Positions 55,886-64,000 of a stretch of DNA of 64,000 nucleotides are shown here, one piece after another. Numbering within the stretch: position 1 is the first letter of the stretch; every line of letters starts with the position of its first letter. The notes below the pieces were generated by a model, which made no database searches, was not told where the DNA came from, and saw nothing but the letters and a program-made list of their open reading frames with translations. The translations under genes and the position numbers were made by a program. The stretch comes from Burkholderia pyrrocinia (GTDB lineage Bacteria > Pseudomonadota > Gammaproteobacteria > Burkholderiales > Burkholderiaceae). The stretch is from NCBI RefSeq assembly GCF_018417535.1, contig NZ_CP070979.1, forward strand, positions 1,116,001 to 1,180,000, in the 5' to 3' direction.

Positions 55886-57163
55886 ATGAAATTCGAATCG
55901 TACTGGCTGGATACCCGCCCCGACTTTCGCGCCGGCAGCGCAGGGCCTGTGGAAGGGCGTGCCGACGTGGTCGTGATCGGCGGTGGTTTTACCGGGTTGT
56001 CGGCGGCGCTGGCGCTCGCGCAGCGTGGCGTGTCGGTCGTGGTGCTCGAAGCCGCGCAGGTCTCGGCAGAGGCGTCCGGCCGCAACGGCGGGCAATGCAA
56101 CACCGGTGTCGCGCAGGACTATGCGTCGCTCGCCGCGCGAATCGGCGCCGTGCAGGCGCAGCAGTTCTACCGCGCCTACGAAAGCGCGGTGAAGAGCGTC
56201 GAGACGATCGTCGCCGAACATGCGATCGACTGCGATTTCCGGCGCAGCGGCAAGCTGAAGCTCGCCGCGAAGCCGCAGCATTTTGCGGGTCTCGCCAGGA
56301 CTTACGATGCGCTGCGGCGCGACGTCGATCCGGATATCGAGCTGATCGAGCCGTCGCGGATCCGCGACGAAGTCGGCTCCGACGGGTTCTACGGCGGCCT
56401 GCTGCAACGCAACGGCGCCCAGATGCACATGGGCAAGTTCGGGGTCGGGCTCGCGCAGGCCGCCGCGCGTGTCGGCGCGCGCATCTTCGAGCATGCGGCC
56501 GTCACGCAACTGAAGCGGCTCGACGGCGACCGGCACGAAGTGACGAGCGCGCGCGGCACGATCGTCGCCGATCGCGTGCTGGTCGCGACCGGCGCGTCGC
56601 AGCACGGGCCGTTCGGATGGTTCCGGCGGCGCATCGCGCCGGTCGGCAGCTTCATCGTCGTCACCGAACTGCTGCCCGACGCGCAGTTGAACCGGCTGTT
56701 CCCGCATCGCCGCGCGTACGTGACCTCGCGCCATATCGGCAACTACTTCCGCGTGACGCCCGACAACCGGCTGCTGTTCGGCGGCCGCGCGCGCTTCGCG
56801 ATGTCGAGCCCGCGCTCCGACGCGAAGAGCGGCGAGATCCTGCGCGCGGGCATGGCCGCGTATTTCCCCGAGCTCGCGAACGTGCGGCTCGACTATTGCT
56901 GGGGCGGGCTCGTCGACATCACGGCCGACCGCCTGCCGCGCGCCGGGCAGCACGAAGGGCTGTACTACTCGATGGGCTACAGCGGCCATGGCGTGCAGAT
57001 GTCGGTGCACATGGGCCGCGTGATGGCCGACGTGCTGTACGGCGCGGCAGCGTCCAATCCGTGGCGCGAGCTCGACTGGCCGGCGATGCCCGGCCATTTC
57101 GGGCACGCGTGGTTTTTGCCGTTCGTCGGCGCGTACTACCGGCTGCAGGACATCCTGCACTGA
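55886..57163 (+). CDS. FAD-dependent PuuB-like amine oxidoreductase
   Basis: 425 residues from the ATG at 55886; GAAGG is 5 nt upstream. N-terminal ESYWLDTRPDF, FAD motif VIGGGFTGLSAALALAQRG (about residue 31), conserved DYCWGGLVDITADRLPRAG, and the C-terminal SMGYSGHGVQMSVHMG site. It oxidises a C-N bond and likely gives an aldehyde. It opens an operon with a three-subunit dehydrogenase (57229-60094) and an AraC regulator. Paralogue of 50151-51428; a decayed start is at 46990. Confidence 0.92.
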   Translation: MKFESYWLDTRPDFRAGSAGPVEGRADVVVIGGGFTGLSAALALAQRGVSVVVLEAAQVSAEASGRNGGQCNTGVAQDYASLAARIGAVQAQQFYRAYESAVKSVETIVAEHAIDCDFRRSGKLKLAAKPQHFAGLARTYDALRRDVDPDIELIEPSRIRDEVGSDGFYGGLLQRNGAQMHMGKFGVGLAQAAARVGARIFEHAAVTQLKRLDGDRHEVTSARGTIVADRVLVATGASQHGPFGWFRRRIAPVGSFIVVTELLPDAQLNRLFPHRRAYVTSRHIGNYFRVTPDNRLLFGGRARFAMSSPRSDAKSGEILRAGMAAYFPELANVRLDYCWGGLVDITADRLPRAGQHEGLYYSMGYSGHGVQMSVHMGRVMADVLYGAAASNPWRELDWPAMPGHFGHAWFLPFVGAYYRLQDILH

Positions 57164-57228
57164 TTGACGTTGATGCGCGCTGCAGCCCGGTTCGTTCGGC
57201 ACGGCGTCGCGTGACAGGAGTGATGCAC

Positions 57229-57537
57229 ATGACAGGGCGATTCGTTCGTCTCGCCGAAACCGGGCGCGATCCCGTCGCATTTCGCGTCGACGGCCGCACG
57301 GTGAACGGGCTCGAGGGCGACACGCTGCTCGTCGCGATGCTGACGCAGACGGGACACGTGCGGCAATCCGAGTTCGGACCCGAGGCGCGGGCCGGCTTCT
57401 GCCTGATGGGCGCGTGCCAGGACTGCTGGGTCTGGACCGCCGACGGCGAGCGCCTGCGTGCGTGCACGACCGCCGTGCAGCCGGGCCTCGACATCGTCAC
57501 CCGGCAACCGGAGGCGCAATGGCCGAACCTCGCGTAA
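57229..57537 (+). CDS. (2Fe-2S) ferredoxin-like subunit of an opine oxidase/HcnA-type dehydrogenase
   Basis: 102 residues from the ATG at 57229, which has AGGAG 8 nt upstream. The 2Fe-2S ligands are C58, C63, C66 and C79 (GFCLMGACQDCWVWT and RACTT). It matches the small subunit of hydrogen cyanide synthase (HcnA), opine oxidases and D-hydroxyproline dehydrogenase (gamma). Its stop overlaps the next gene by 19 nt, as in those operons. Confidence 0.88.
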   Translation: MTGRFVRLAETGRDPVAFRVDGRTVNGLEGDTLLVAMLTQTGHVRQSEFGPEARAGFCLMGACQDCWVWTADGERLRACTTAVQPGLDIVTRQPEAQWPNLA

Positions 57538-58943
57538 TCGTCGTCGGTGCCGGCCCGGCCGGCGTGCGCTGTGCGCAGATGCTGGTGGCCGCCGGCGTGC
57601 GCCCGCTCGTGATCGACGAGGGCCGGCGCGACGGCGGCCAGATCTACCGGCGCCAGCCCGACACGTTCTCGCGCCCGTACGAGAAGCTGTACGGCACCGA
57701 GGCCGCGCGCGCGCAAGACCTGCACGACACGTTCGGGCGCCTGCGCGCGTCGCTCGATTACGAACCGGACACGCTCGCGTGGAGCGTGTCCGGCGGCGCG
57801 CTTTACACGGCGCGCGACGGCATGTCGGTGCGGCGGCCTTATGACGCGCTGGTGTTGTGCCCGGGCGCGACCGACCGGCTGATGCCCGTCAAGGGCTGGC
57901 AGTACGCGGGCACCTACAGTCTCGGCGCATCGCAGATCGCCCTGAAGGCGCAGGCGTGCGCGATCGGCGCGAACGTCGTGTTCATGGGCTCGGGCCCGTT
58001 GCTGTATCTCGTCGCGAACCAGTACGTGCAGGCCGGCGCGAAGGTCGCGGCCGTGCTCGATACGTCGGCCGCCGCGAACCGGCTGCGCGCGCTGCCGAAA
58101 CTGCTCGCGCGTCCCGACGTGCTCGCGAAGGGCATTGCGCTCACGCGCGCGCTCAGGCGCGCCGGCGTGCGCGTCGAGCAAGGGATCGAACCGGTCGAGA
58201 TTCACGGCGATCCGGCGCAGGGCGTTTCCGCGGTCAGCTTTCGTACCGCCGGCGGTGCGCTCGAGCGCATCGCGTGCGACGCGATTGCGTTGGGCTACCA
58301 CCTGCGTGCCGAGACGCAGCTCGCGGATCTGGCCGGCTGCGCGTTCCGTTTCGACGGCGACACGCGGCAATGGCTGCCGCAACTCGACGACATGGGGCGC
58401 AGCTCGGTCGCGGGCGTTTATCTGGCCGGCGACGGCGCGCGCGTGCTCGGCGCCGACGGCGCGGAAGCCGCAGGCCGCCTCGCGGCGCTTGCGGTGCTGC
58501 AGGATCTCGGGCGGCCGGTCGACGCGCGCGAGATCGCCGCGTTGCAGCGCACGCGCGCGAAGATGGACCGTTTCCGTGCGGGGCTCGCGCAGGCGTTTCC
58601 GTGGCCCGCGCAACACGCCGCGGCGCTGTCCGACGACACGATCGTCTGCCGTTGCGAGGGCGTGAGCGTCGGCGAACTGCGCCGCGTGATCCGTGACGAA
58701 GGCGCGTGCGAAGCGAATCGCGCGAAGGCCTTCAGCCGCGTCGGGATGGGGCGCTGCCAGGGCCGCTACTGCGGCCATGCGGGTGCGGAAGTGATTGCCG
58801 CCGCGGCCGGCGTGCCGCTCGAAGCGGTCGGGCGCCTGCGCGGGCAGGCGCCCGTGAAGCCGCTGTCGATCGCGCTGCGCGCGGCGGACGGGCCGCATGC
58901 GTCGCAAGCGGAAGCCGTGACGACGATGTCGGGGGACGAGTGA
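57519..58943 (+). CDS. NAD(P)/FAD oxidoreductase subunit, HcnB/OoxA-like
   Basis: 474 residues. N-terminal FAD site VVGAGPAGVRCAQMLVAAG, mid-region second dinucleotide site VFMGSGPLLYLVANQ, FAD-contact LAGDGARVLGADGAEAAGR, and a C-terminal BFD-like cluster site with four Cys (VCRCEG and GRCQGRYC). This is the alpha subunit of heterotrimeric opine oxidase, HCN synthase and D-hydroxyproline dehydrogenase enzymes. It overlaps both neighbours, implying a fixed complex with 57229 and 58943. Confidence 0.9.
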   Translation: MAEPRVIVVGAGPAGVRCAQMLVAAGVRPLVIDEGRRDGGQIYRRQPDTFSRPYEKLYGTEAARAQDLHDTFGRLRASLDYEPDTLAWSVSGGALYTARDGMSVRRPYDALVLCPGATDRLMPVKGWQYAGTYSLGASQIALKAQACAIGANVVFMGSGPLLYLVANQYVQAGAKVAAVLDTSAAANRLRALPKLLARPDVLAKGIALTRALRRAGVRVEQGIEPVEIHGDPAQGVSAVSFRTAGGALERIACDAIALGYHLRAETQLADLAGCAFRFDGDTRQWLPQLDDMGRSSVAGVYLAGDGARVLGADGAEAAGRLAALAVLQDLGRPVDAREIAALQRTRAKMDRFRAGLAQAFPWPAQHAAALSDDTIVCRCEGVSVGELRRVIRDEGACEANRAKAFSRVGMGRCQGRYCGHAGAEVIAAAAGVPLEAVGRLRGQAPVKPLSIALRAADGPHASQAEAVTTMSGDE

Positions 58944-60094
58944 TGCGGGCCGATGCGGATGTCGTGATCGTCGGCGGCGGGTTCATGGGCGCCGCCGCCG
59001 CGTTTTTCCTGCGCCGGCGCGGCCGCTCGGTGATCCTGCTCGAACGCGGGCTGATCGGGCAGCAGGCGAGCGGCGTCAATTTCGGCAACGTGCGGCGGCA
59101 GGGCCGCTATCTGCCGCAACTGCCGCTCGCGAACCGGTCGCGCGAGATCTGGGGCAGGCTGCCCGAGCTGATCGGGCACGACGCGGAATTCCTGCAGACC
59201 GGGCATATCCGCGTGTGCTACCGGCAGGAGCAGGACGACGCGTTCGAGGTCTATGCGCGCGAAGCCGCGCATTACGGGCTGAAGCTCGACCTGTACCGCG
59301 GCGCATCGATGCGCGCGACGTTTCCGTTTCTCGGCCCCGAGGTGCTGAGCGCGTCGCATTCGGAGATGGACGGTCATGCGAACCCGCGCCTGGCCGCCCC
59401 CGCGTTCGGTCGCGCGGCGGCGCGCGCGGGTGCGCGCATCGAGGAGAACACCGGGATCGCGACGCTCGAGAAGGATGGCGATACGTTCCGCGCGACGAGC
59501 ACCGACGGCCGCGTGTTCTGCGCGCCGAACCTGCTCGTGACCGCCGGTGCGTGGGGCAGCCAGCTCAGCGCGCAGTTCGGCGAGCCGGTGCCGATTGCCG
59601 TCAACGGTCCGCAGATGTGCGTGACCGAGCCGGTGCCGTATGCGATCCGGCCCGTCGTCGGCGTGTCGTCGCCGCATATCGAGGAAGTCGTGTACTTCCG
59701 GCAGGTCGAGCGCGGCAACATCGTGATCGGCGGCTGCGCGCGCGCGCCGGCCTATCTCGACGAACGGCGCGCGAAGGTGCTGCCGGAGAGCACGCTGCTG
59801 CAGTTCACGCAGCTCGCGCGCGTGATTCCCGCGCTGACGCGACTGAACATCATCCGCGTGTGGAGCGGCGTCGAGGGCTACATGCCGGACGACCGGCCGA
59901 TCATGGGGCGCAGCGCGAAGGTCGACGGGCTGTATTACGCGTTCGGCTTCTGCGGGCATGGCTTCCAGCTCGGCCCGGGCGTCGGCGACACGATGGCGGA
60001 GCTGATCGATACGGGCGCGACGAGCACGCCGATCGACCCGTTCGCGATCGCGCGCTTCGCGATGCCGGCCGACGCCGCGCACGCGACGACGTGA
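58943..60094 (+). CDS. FAD-dependent oxidoreductase subunit, HcnC/OoxB-like (DAO family)
   Basis: 383 residues. FAD motif IVGGGFMGAAAAFFLRRRG (about residue 9), C-terminal FAD site FGFCGHGFQLGPGVGDTMAEL (about 338). It is the substrate-oxidising beta subunit of the trimeric enzyme; the likely substrate is a secondary amine such as an opine, sarcosine-type or D-hydroxyproline compound. Start overlaps the previous stop by one base. Its last 50 codons recur, degraded, at 47087-47246. Confidence 0.9.
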   Translation: MRADADVVIVGGGFMGAAAAFFLRRRGRSVILLERGLIGQQASGVNFGNVRRQGRYLPQLPLANRSREIWGRLPELIGHDAEFLQTGHIRVCYRQEQDDAFEVYAREAAHYGLKLDLYRGASMRATFPFLGPEVLSASHSEMDGHANPRLAAPAFGRAAARAGARIEENTGIATLEKDGDTFRATSTDGRVFCAPNLLVTAGAWGSQLSAQFGEPVPIAVNGPQMCVTEPVPYAIRPVVGVSSPHIEEVVYFRQVERGNIVIGGCARAPAYLDERRAKVLPESTLLQFTQLARVIPALTRLNIIRVWSGVEGYMPDDRPIMGRSAKVDGLYYAFGFCGHGFQLGPGVGDTMAELIDTGATSTPIDPFAIARFAMPADAAHATT

Positions 60095-60105
60095 CGGAGC
60101 CGCTC

Positions 60106-60558
60106 ATGGCCGACGTTTTTCATCACGCGCTCGATCAGGATGCCGTCCGCCCGTTCGGCACCGCGCGGCCCGTGTCGCGCGCGATCGGGGGCGCCTTGCG
60201 CGTCATCGAGACATCGTTTGCGCAACCGTTGGGGCTCGCCGCGCTTGCCGCGGCCGCCGGGTTGAGCGTGTCGCGTTTTGCCGCGCGCTTTCGCAGCGAA
60301 GTCGGCGTGTCGCCGCATCGCTATCTGTGCCTCGTGCGGATCCGTTGCGCGCAGGAACTGCTGCGCGCGGGGCTGCCGCCGTCGGTCGTTGCGACCGAGG
60401 TCGGGTTCTTCGATCAGAGCCATCTGTGCCGCCATTTCCGCAGGGTGCTCGGGCGGACGCCGCGCGATTATGTCGATCATGCACCGGGCGCGGCATCGGG
60501 GCGGTGCGCCGCGCCGCCGCGCGAGCAGGACGCGGGCAGCCCGGCTGCTTCAGCCTGA
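60106..60558 (+). CDS. Short AraC-family transcriptional regulator (DNA-binding domain only)
   Basis: 150 residues from the ATG at 60106 (GGAG 6 nt upstream). Double HTH: LGLAALAAAAGLSVSRFAAR and SVVATEVGFFDQSHLCRHF, joined by HRYLCLVRIRCAQELL. A Gln/His-rich lead of about 30 residues replaces the usual sensor domain. Paralogue of 47258-47713. It lies 11 bp after the oxidase operon, so it may be its regulator and bind the element copies at 41128 and 55712; this is inference. Confidence 0.87.
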   Translation: MADVFHHALDQDAVRPFGTARPVSRAIGGALRVIETSFAQPLGLAALAAAAGLSVSRFAARFRSEVGVSPHRYLCLVRIRCAQELLRAGLPPSVVATEVGFFDQSHLCRHFRRVLGRTPRDYVDHAPGAASGRCAAPPREQDAGSPAASA

Positions 60559-60973
60559 CATGTCGCGGCGGCCACGCCGATGCGTTCGGGTTCAGGCGTG
60601 CTCGGTCGACCCGAAAAAACGACGACCGACGCGGCGCTCGATCCCTGTTGCTTTCGCTGTCCTTTTCCGGCTTCGACATCCCGCGCCTGCCGGATCGATG
60701 AAGCGGAACCGGCACGCGCCCCATACGCCGGCCTCCGATTCGTGGAGGTAACCGGGTAAGGTCATTTGGTGCGCCGGCGCGCGCTGCGAACGGGCAACCG
60801 CTGCAGCCAATGCCGGCTCATGCACCGAAATGAGGAATGCGAGTCGACGGAATTTCCGTCTGTTGCTTGTCCAGCAAGCATTGCGCGGCGATGGCCCGGT
60901 TTTTGCTGGAGATGGCATGGCCGCGCAACGGTTGCGCGCTGCCCGACGACAGACGAGACAAGGAAGACTCACC
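60559..60973. other. Intergenic region before the amino-acid ABC importer
   Basis: 415 bp without a supported gene. It must hold the promoter of the importer operon. It contains a 15-bp palindrome (60846-60860) described separately, and GGCAACCGC (60793), a partial match to the oxidase-operon element that lacks its TTTT and TTAAATG blocks. Confidence 0.45.
60846..60860. promoter_or_regulatory. GACGGAA-T-TTCCGTC palindrome
   Basis: A perfect 7-bp inverted repeat around one base (GACGGAATTTCCGTC), about 114 bp upstream of the GTG of the binding-protein gene. Its symmetry suits a dimeric repressor or activator. No protein has been tied to it. Confidence 0.45.
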
Positions 60974-61780
60974 GTGAACCCGACGACCCGACCTATCCCC
61001 CGACGCGCGTGGCTGGCTGCGCTGATCGCCGCGCCCGTGATGGCGCTGCTTGCCGCCGCGCCTGCGCGCGCCGACGCGCTCGACACCATTGCGAAAAGCG
61101 GCACGCTGCGCGTCGCGGTGCCGGAGGACTATCCGCCTTTCGGCTCGGTCGGCACGGACATGCAACCGCAGGGCTACGACATCGACATGGCCGCGCTGCT
61201 TGCGAAATCGTTCGGCGTGAAGCTGAAGCTGGTGCCCGTGAACAGTGCGAACCGGATTCCGTACCTGACGACCGACAAGGTCGACATGGTGATCTCGTCG
61301 CTCGGCAAGACGCCGGAGCGGGAGAAGGTCATCGATTTCTCGACCGCGTACGCACCGTATTTCCAGGGCGTGTTCGGGCCGGCCGACGTGAAAGCGAGCT
61401 CGCCCGCCGACCTGAACGGCAAGACGGTCGGCGCCACGCGCGGCGCACTCGAGGAGATCGCGTTGTCGCAGCTCGCGCCGAACGCGACGATCAAGCGTTT
61501 CGAGGACAACAATGCGACGATCCAGGCGTTCCTGTCCGGGCAGGTGCAGCTGATCGCGGCCGGCAACATCGTCGCGGCGGCGATTCTCGCGAAGAATCCG
61601 CCGCGCCGGCCCGAGGTCAAGTTCGTGATCAAGAATTCGCCGTGTTTCGTCGGTGTGAACAAAAACGAGCCGCGCTTGCTCGCGAAGATCGATGACGCGA
61701 TCGCCCATGCGAAGCAGGACGGCACGCTGGGCGCGATGTCGAAGAAGTGGCTTGGCCAGCCGTTGCCGGCCGGACTGTGA
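60974..61780 (+). CDS. Polar amino-acid ABC substrate-binding protein (SBP family 3)
   Basis: 268 residues from the GTG at 60974 (AGGAAGA upstream). Signal peptide with RRAWLAALIAAPVMALLAA and cleavage near ARADA. Family 3 motifs: GTLRVAVPEDYPPFGSVG, GYDIDMAALLAKSFGV and DMVISSLGKTPEREKVIDFS. It captures an amino acid in the periplasm; the adjacent opine-oxidase-like operon suggests an opine, hydroxyproline or related compound. Confidence 0.93.
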   Translation: MNPTTRPIPRRAWLAALIAAPVMALLAAAPARADALDTIAKSGTLRVAVPEDYPPFGSVGTDMQPQGYDIDMAALLAKSFGVKLKLVPVNSANRIPYLTTDKVDMVISSLGKTPEREKVIDFSTAYAPYFQGVFGPADVKASSPADLNGKTVGATRGALEEIALSQLAPNATIKRFEDNNATIQAFLSGQVQLIAAGNIVAAAILAKNPPRRPEVKFVIKNSPCFVGVNKNEPRLLAKIDDAIAHAKQDGTLGAMSKKWLGQPLPAGL

Positions 61781-61872
61781 CGGATCGCAGTCTCGCCTGA
61801 TACGCCGCCGCGGCCGGCCCTGCCGGCGCTGTGGCGGGTGTTGTGGTCCGAACCGGAATTTCCCCACTTGTC

Positions 61873-62559
61873 ATGAGCTATCAGCTTCAATTCGGCGAAC
61901 TTGCCGATTATGCCGGCATGTTCGCGAGCGGCGCTGCGACCACGTTCGCGCTGACCGCGGCCGCGACCGTGCTCGGCGTTGCGATCGGCGTGCTCGGCGC
62001 GGCAGCGTACAGCGCCGACGCGCGCGCGGCCGTGCGGCTGCGCCCGTTGATCGGCGCGTACGTCGAGGCGATTCGCAATACGCCATTCGTCGTCCAGCTG
62101 TTCTTTATCTTTTTCGGCTTGCCCGCGCTTGGCGTGCACATCGACGAATACATGGCCGCGATTTTCGCGATGACGCTGAATCTCGGCGCGTACTCGGTCG
62201 AGATCGTGCGCGCCGGCGTCGCGGCCGTGCCGAAGGGGCATCTCGAGGCGGCATCCGCGCTCGCGATGTCGCGCGCGCAGATGCTGCGCCACGTCGTGCT
62301 GCCCCAGGCGCTTGCAAAGGTGTTTCCGGCGCTCGCGAGCCAGATCGTCATCACGATGCTCGGTTCGGCCGTCGTGTCGCAGATCTCGGTGGCCGATCTC
62401 ACCTATGCGGCGAGTTACATCCAGTCGCGCAACTTCCGCGCGTTCGAGACGTATTTCGTCATTGCGCTCGCTTATCTGGCGATGGCGCTCCTGCTGCGCG
62501 CGGCGCTTGGCTCGATGGGGCGCCGCCTGTTCTCCCGCCGCATGCGAGGTGCGCGATGA
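61873..62559 (+). CDS. Polar amino-acid ABC transporter permease
   Basis: 228 residues from the ATG at 61873; an upstream in-frame GTG at 61831 would add only polar residues. About five helices; HisMQ family motif IRNTPFVVQLFFIFFGLPAL (about residue 65) and the EAA loop AGVAAVPKGHLEAASALAMS. It pairs with the permease whose ATG overlaps its stop. Confidence 0.92.
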   Translation: MSYQLQFGELADYAGMFASGAATTFALTAAATVLGVAIGVLGAAAYSADARAAVRLRPLIGAYVEAIRNTPFVVQLFFIFFGLPALGVHIDEYMAAIFAMTLNLGAYSVEIVRAGVAAVPKGHLEAASALAMSRAQMLRHVVLPQALAKVFPALASQIVITMLGSAVVSQISVADLTYAASYIQSRNFRAFETYFVIALAYLAMALLLRAALGSMGRRLFSRRMRGAR

Positions 62560-63206
62560 TCGATTTCACGTTCGGGCAGATTCTCGCGAATCTGCTGCTG
62601 GCCGCGCGCTGGACGGTCGTGCTGTCGATCGTGTCGTTCCTGTCGGGGGGGCTCGTCGGCCTGGGGCTGCTCGTGATGCGCGTGTCGGGTTCGCGCGTGC
62701 TGCGAGGCTGCGCGAAGCTGTACATCGAGGTGTTCCAGGGCACACCGTTGCTGATGCAACTGTTCCTCGTGTTCTTCGGTCTGCCGCTCGTCGGCCTCGA
62801 TGTGTCGCCGTGGGTCGCCGCCACGGCTGGTCTCACGTTCTTCACGAGCGCGTATCTCGCGGAAATCTGGCGCGGCTGCGTCGAGGCCGTGCCCAAGGGG
62901 CAGTGGGAAGCGTCGGCGAGCCTCGCGATGAGCTACGTCGAGCAGCTGCGCCACGTGATCCTGCCGCAGGCCGCACGCATTGCCGTTGCGCCGACGGTCG
63001 GTTTCGGCGTGCAGGCCGTGAAGGACACGGCGCTGGTGTCGATCATCGGCTTCACCGAATTGACCAAGGTCGGCGTCGCGATCTCGAACGCGACGTTCCG
63101 TCCGTTCGTCGTGTATGGGCTCGTCGCGCTGATCTACTTCGCGCTCTGTTATCCGCTTACCCGTTATGCGCGCACGTTGCAAAGGAGATGGCATGCCGCT
63201 CGTTGA
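62556..63206 (+). CDS. Polar amino-acid ABC transporter permease
   Basis: 216 residues. Motifs as in its partner: VFQGTPLLMQLFLVFFGLPL and the EAA loop CVEAVPKGQWEASASLAMSY. The start overlaps the previous stop by 4 nt, and its stop overlaps the ATPase start by 14 nt, giving a tightly coupled four-gene importer. Confidence 0.92.
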   Translation: MIDFTFGQILANLLLAARWTVVLSIVSFLSGGLVGLGLLVMRVSGSRVLRGCAKLYIEVFQGTPLLMQLFLVFFGLPLVGLDVSPWVAATAGLTFFTSAYLAEIWRGCVEAVPKGQWEASASLAMSYVEQLRHVILPQAARIAVAPTVGFGVQAVKDTALVSIIGFTELTKVGVAISNATFRPFVVYGLVALIYFALCYPLTRYARTLQRRWHAAR

Positions 63207-63942
63207 AACTCGTGGTCTCGACAAGAGCTTCGGCACCCAACATGTGCTCAAGGGGATCGATTTCTCCGTCGAGCGAGGGCAGGTCGTATCGATCATCGGC
63301 CGCAGCGGCTCGGGCAAGAGCACGCTGCTGCGCACGCTCAACGGGCTCGAGAGCATCGACGCGGGCACGATCGCGATCGACGGCGAACGCGTCGACGCGC
63401 GACACGCGGACTTGCGTGCACTGCGGCTCAAGGTCGGGATGGTGTTCCAGCAGTACAACCTGTTTCCGCATCTGAGCGCCGGGCAAAACGTGATGCTCGC
63501 GCAGTCGGTCGTGAAGAAGGCGCATCGGCACCAGGCACGCGCGATCGCGGAGCTGATGCTCGAGCGTGTCGGCCTTGGCGACAAATTCGACGCGTTTCCG
63601 GAACAGCTGTCGGGCGGTCAGCAGCAGCGCGTCGCGATTGCGCGCGCGCTCGCGATGAAGCCGAGCGTGCTGCTGTGCGACGAAATCACGTCGGCGCTCG
63701 ATCCCGAACTGGTCGGCGAGGTGCTGGGCGTCGTCGAGCAGCTCGCGCGCGACGACATGACGCTGATCATGGTCACGCACGAGATGAACTTCGCGCGTGC
63801 GGTGAGCGACAGGATCGTATTCATGCACCAGGGAAGAGTGTGGGAGAGCGGGACGGCGAAAGAGATCTTCGAGCGGCCGCAGACGATAGAGTTGACGCGG
63901 TTTCTGGGGAGCGTTCAGAAAGCGGAAGATATTGCAAACTGA
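63193..63942 (+). CDS. Polar amino-acid ABC transporter ATP-binding protein (GlnQ/HisP type)
   Basis: 249 residues. Walker A GRSGSGKST (about residue 36), Q-loop FQQYNLFPHLSAGQNV, signature LSGGQQQRVAIARAL, Walker B LLCDEITSALDPEL and H-loop MVTHEMNFARAV. AAAGGAG is about 6 nt before the ATG. It drives import through the two permeases. The 58 bp after it to the window end show no gene that I can support. Confidence 0.95.
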   Translation: MPLVETRGLDKSFGTQHVLKGIDFSVERGQVVSIIGRSGSGKSTLLRTLNGLESIDAGTIAIDGERVDARHADLRALRLKVGMVFQQYNLFPHLSAGQNVMLAQSVVKKAHRHQARAIAELMLERVGLGDKFDAFPEQLSGGQQQRVAIARALAMKPSVLLCDEITSALDPELVGEVLGVVEQLARDDMTLIMVTHEMNFARAVSDRIVFMHQGRVWESGTAKEIFERPQTIELTRFLGSVQKAEDIAN

Positions 63943-64000
63943 GGCCGGCGAAGCCGATGTCGGCCGACAGGATGCTGTCGACGTCGGACATGATTACCCC

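Noticed and set aside
56919..58907. 662-codon minus-strand frame opposite the oxidase operon
   Set aside because: Shadow of the NAD(P)/FAD subunit gene; no recognisable domain.
63943..64000. Minus-strand reading MSDVDSILSADIGFAG at the window edge as a gene end or start
   Set aside because: It would run antisense into the ABC ATPase with no stop for many codons and no ribosome site is visible; too little sequence to support.

Overview
The window is GC-rich, densely coded proteobacterial DNA with the codon habits, gene families and catabolic density of Burkholderia, most likely the B. cepacia complex and probably a secondary replicon. That assignment comes from recognised protein families only. 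I see no rRNA, tRNA, CRISPR array, IS element or replication origin.

Layout. (1) 0-4.3 kb: nucleoside salvage (NUP-type periplasmic protein, CNT transporter, deoA, cdd). (2) 4.3-9 kb, minus strand: a Rieske oxygenase, then an exported methionine-sulfoxide repair operon msrB-dipZ-msrA. (3) 9.2-9.9 kb: a VapBC toxin-antitoxin pair with a palindromic operator. (4) 10-14 kb: a lone membrane domain related to ferredoxin/adenylate-cyclase proteins, an AlkD-like HEAT protein, a chimeric gene relic and a luciferase-like monooxygenase. (5) 14.3-27.9 kb: two divergent transcription units with two flavin monooxygenases, a GNAT acetyltransferase, a complete dipeptide-type ABC importer, a complete ribose-type ABC importer and an OsmC protein. 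The combination resembles sulfur scavenging from S-substituted cysteines or related organosulfur compounds. (6) 28.4-30.9 kb: an MFS transporter followed by a gene graveyard (acetate kinase and universal stress protein stubs, a frameshifted gene). (7) 30.9-37.4 kb, minus strand: M14 deacylase, semialdehyde dehydrogenase, Lrp regulator, class III aminotransferase, GhrA-like reductase and GNAT, a likely amine or amino-acid catabolic unit. (8) 37.8-40.8 kb: a HAD dehalogenase, a chemoreceptor broken by one TAG codon and a cupin broken by one extra base.

(9) 41-64 kb: a large opine/polyamine/amino-acid oxidation region. It has a dipeptide-type ABC importer, a bicupin, three single-chain FAD amine oxidoreductases or paralogues, an aldehyde dehydrogenase, an M20 amidohydrolase, a second GNAT, an HcnABC/opine-oxidase-like three-subunit dehydrogenase, two short AraC regulators and a polar amino-acid ABC importer. 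The genes fit uptake of an N-substituted amino acid or amine, oxidative C-N cleavage by FAD enzymes, oxidation of the released aldehyde, and removal of acyl groups.

The most notable non-coding result is a roughly 75-bp element present four times (about 40952, 41128, 46867 and 55712), upstream of the ABC importer, the broken cupin and two copies of the oxidase operon. One of those operon copies (46.9-47.7 kb) is a scar: promoter, N-terminal stub of the first gene, C-terminal stub of the last gene, then an intact AraC regulator. The middle has been deleted. A second shared element precedes the bicupin (47762) and the GNAT (54302).
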